NCBI GenBank assembly: GCA_023415275.1 | Contig: JAEZLJ010000052.1 | Coordinates: 28,268-92,267, forward strand | From: Bacteroidota bacterium | GTDB taxonomy: Bacteria > Bacteroidota > Bacteroidia > Chitinophagales > Chitinophagaceae | Length of the DNA: 64,000 nt | Direction: 5' to 3' | Made by a program: the position numbers and the translations under genes | Part shown: positions 63,244-64,000 of the stretch, in pieces | Position numbering within the stretch: the stretch's first letter is position 1 | Layout of the letters: each line of letters begins with the position of its first letter | Notes under the pieces: generated by a model | What the model was told of the DNA's origin: nothing | What the model saw: the letters and a program-made list of their open reading frames with translations, nothing else | Databases searched by the model: none

Positions 63244-64000
63244 ATGAAAAAAATAGTTCTTGCGGGAGGAACTGGTTTCCTCGGATCATTTCTTGCTTCA
63301 AGGTTCAGGGATAAAGGTTATGAAGTAATCATTATCTCCAGAAAAAAAGGCGACCTCACATGGAAAGATAAAAAAGCCATCATTGATGCATTGGATAATG
63401 CAGATGTACTGATAAATCTGGCAGGTAAATCTGTGGACTGCAGGTACAATGAAAAAAATAAAAGGGAAATCTTAGCATCAAGAATTGAAACTACAAAAAC
63501 AATCGGAGAAGCAATTCTTCAATGCACCTATCCTCCTAAACTTTGGATTAACTCAAGTACCGCTACTATTTATCGACATGCAGAGGACAGGCCAATGACA
63601 GAAAGTGATGGGGAAGTAGGAACAGGCTTTTCGGTTAATGTAGCCAAGCATTGGGAGAAAACCTTTTTTGATTTTAAACTTCCCACTACCAGGCAAGTTG
63701 CTTTACGTATGGCGATCGTTTTAGGAAAGGACGGAGGAGCGATGCAGCCCTTGAAAAGACTAACTCAAATTGGCTTTGGAGGAAAACAGGGAAAAGGAAC
63801 TCAAATGTTCAGTTGGATTCATATTGAAGATGTCTATCAAATTATCCTCTATTTGATGGAGCATGAAAATTTAAATGGTATATTCAATTGTTCTTCTCCA
63901 AATCCTGTAAATAATGAACTTTTCATGAAAACCTTGCGAAATACTTTAAATAAAAAAATTGGTCTGCCTGCGCCTGAATGGCTGCTTAAGATAGGTGCTC
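63244..64000 (+). CDS. TIGR01777-type NAD(P)-dependent epimerase (partial)
   Basis: The frame from 63244 is open to the window end (252 codons). It begins MKKIVLAGGTGFLGSFLASRF, a Rossmann GGTGFLGS dinucleotide-binding loop. Further family marks are VLINLAGKSVDCRY, NSSTATIYRH with the conserved Tyr/His region, RMAIVLGKDGG, FSWIHIEDV and FNCSSPNPVNN. This is the YfcH/SDR39U1 family of atypical short-chain dehydrogenases. The C-terminal DUF1731-type domain has just begun. The substrate is unknown; the operon suggests a role with the membrane pair under GbsR control. Confidence 0.9.
   Translation, partial: MKKIVLAGGTGFLGSFLASRFRDKGYEVIIISRKKGDLTWKDKKAIIDALDNADVLINLAGKSVDCRYNEKNKREILASRIETTKTIGEAILQCTYPPKLWINSSTATIYRHAEDRPMTESDGEVGTGFSVNVAKHWEKTFFDFKLPTTRQVALRMAIVLGKDGGAMQPLKRLTQIGFGGKQGKGTQMFSWIHIEDVYQIILYLMEHENLNGIFNCSSPNPVNNELFMKTLRNTLNKKIGLPAPEWLLKIGA

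Overview
The window is a stretch of a Bacteroidota chromosome, most probably from the Chitinophagaceae/Chitinophagales. This rests on SusC/SusD pairs, PorP/SprF and PorE-like proteins, two giant secreted proteins with type B T9SS (gliding-motility-associated) C-terminal domains, LytS/LytTR signalling, many SPII lipoproteins, Oar-type TonB receptors, a TAnnTTTG promoter element, and little Shine-Dalgarno signal. No rRNA, tRNA or CRISPR array was seen. The family-level call is inference.

Layout. 1-1328: end of an ECF sigma/anti-sigma pair and a small membrane protein. 1378-5237: an outer-membrane barrel protein, then a tight operon of two LytS-type histidine kinases and one LytTR response regulator. 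5238-10280: a repeat-rich accessory stretch holding intergenic heptamer arrays, a sugar isomerase-like lipoprotein, a REP-associated tyrosine transposase (RAYT) inside a cluster of REP hairpins with a decayed RAYT copy, and an ankyrin-repeat protein. 10281-28068: surface lipoproteins, a 1652-aa PKD-repeat protein, an Oar-like TonB receptor, YccF, and DUF4349 and DUF4846 lipoproteins.

28136-36250 is a three-gene T9SS-linked surface module: a PorE-like OmpA protein, PorP/SprF, and a 1653-aa adhesin-like protein with about 17 copies of a 69-residue two-cysteine repeat. 36563-55050 is a polysaccharide utilization locus. It runs in transcription order as SusC, SusD, a DUF1735/discoidin lipoprotein, a TIM-barrel glycosidase-like protein, GH92, GH92 fused to a basic-secretory-protein metallopeptidase domain, ROK kinase and a GtaA-like DUF4965 protein. 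A LacI regulator and a perfect 14-bp palindrome lie upstream. The enzyme set points to alpha-mannosides, probably glycoprotein N-glycans or mannan.

55270-64000 holds stress and redox genes (OsmC, OsmC fused to a YjdI-type Fe-S domain, Dps, cupin), two DUF4242 proteins (one fused to a degenerate cyclase domain and an AraC HTH), and a GbsR/MarR operon with two related small membrane proteins and a TIGR01777-type epimerase that runs off the window end.

The most unusual feature is a scatter of intergenic arrays with an exact 7-bp period but several unrelated unit sequences. They sit next to gene starts and stops, and one supplies the last codons of the ROK kinase. The RAYT/REP cluster, with its tandem decayed copy, is the second.
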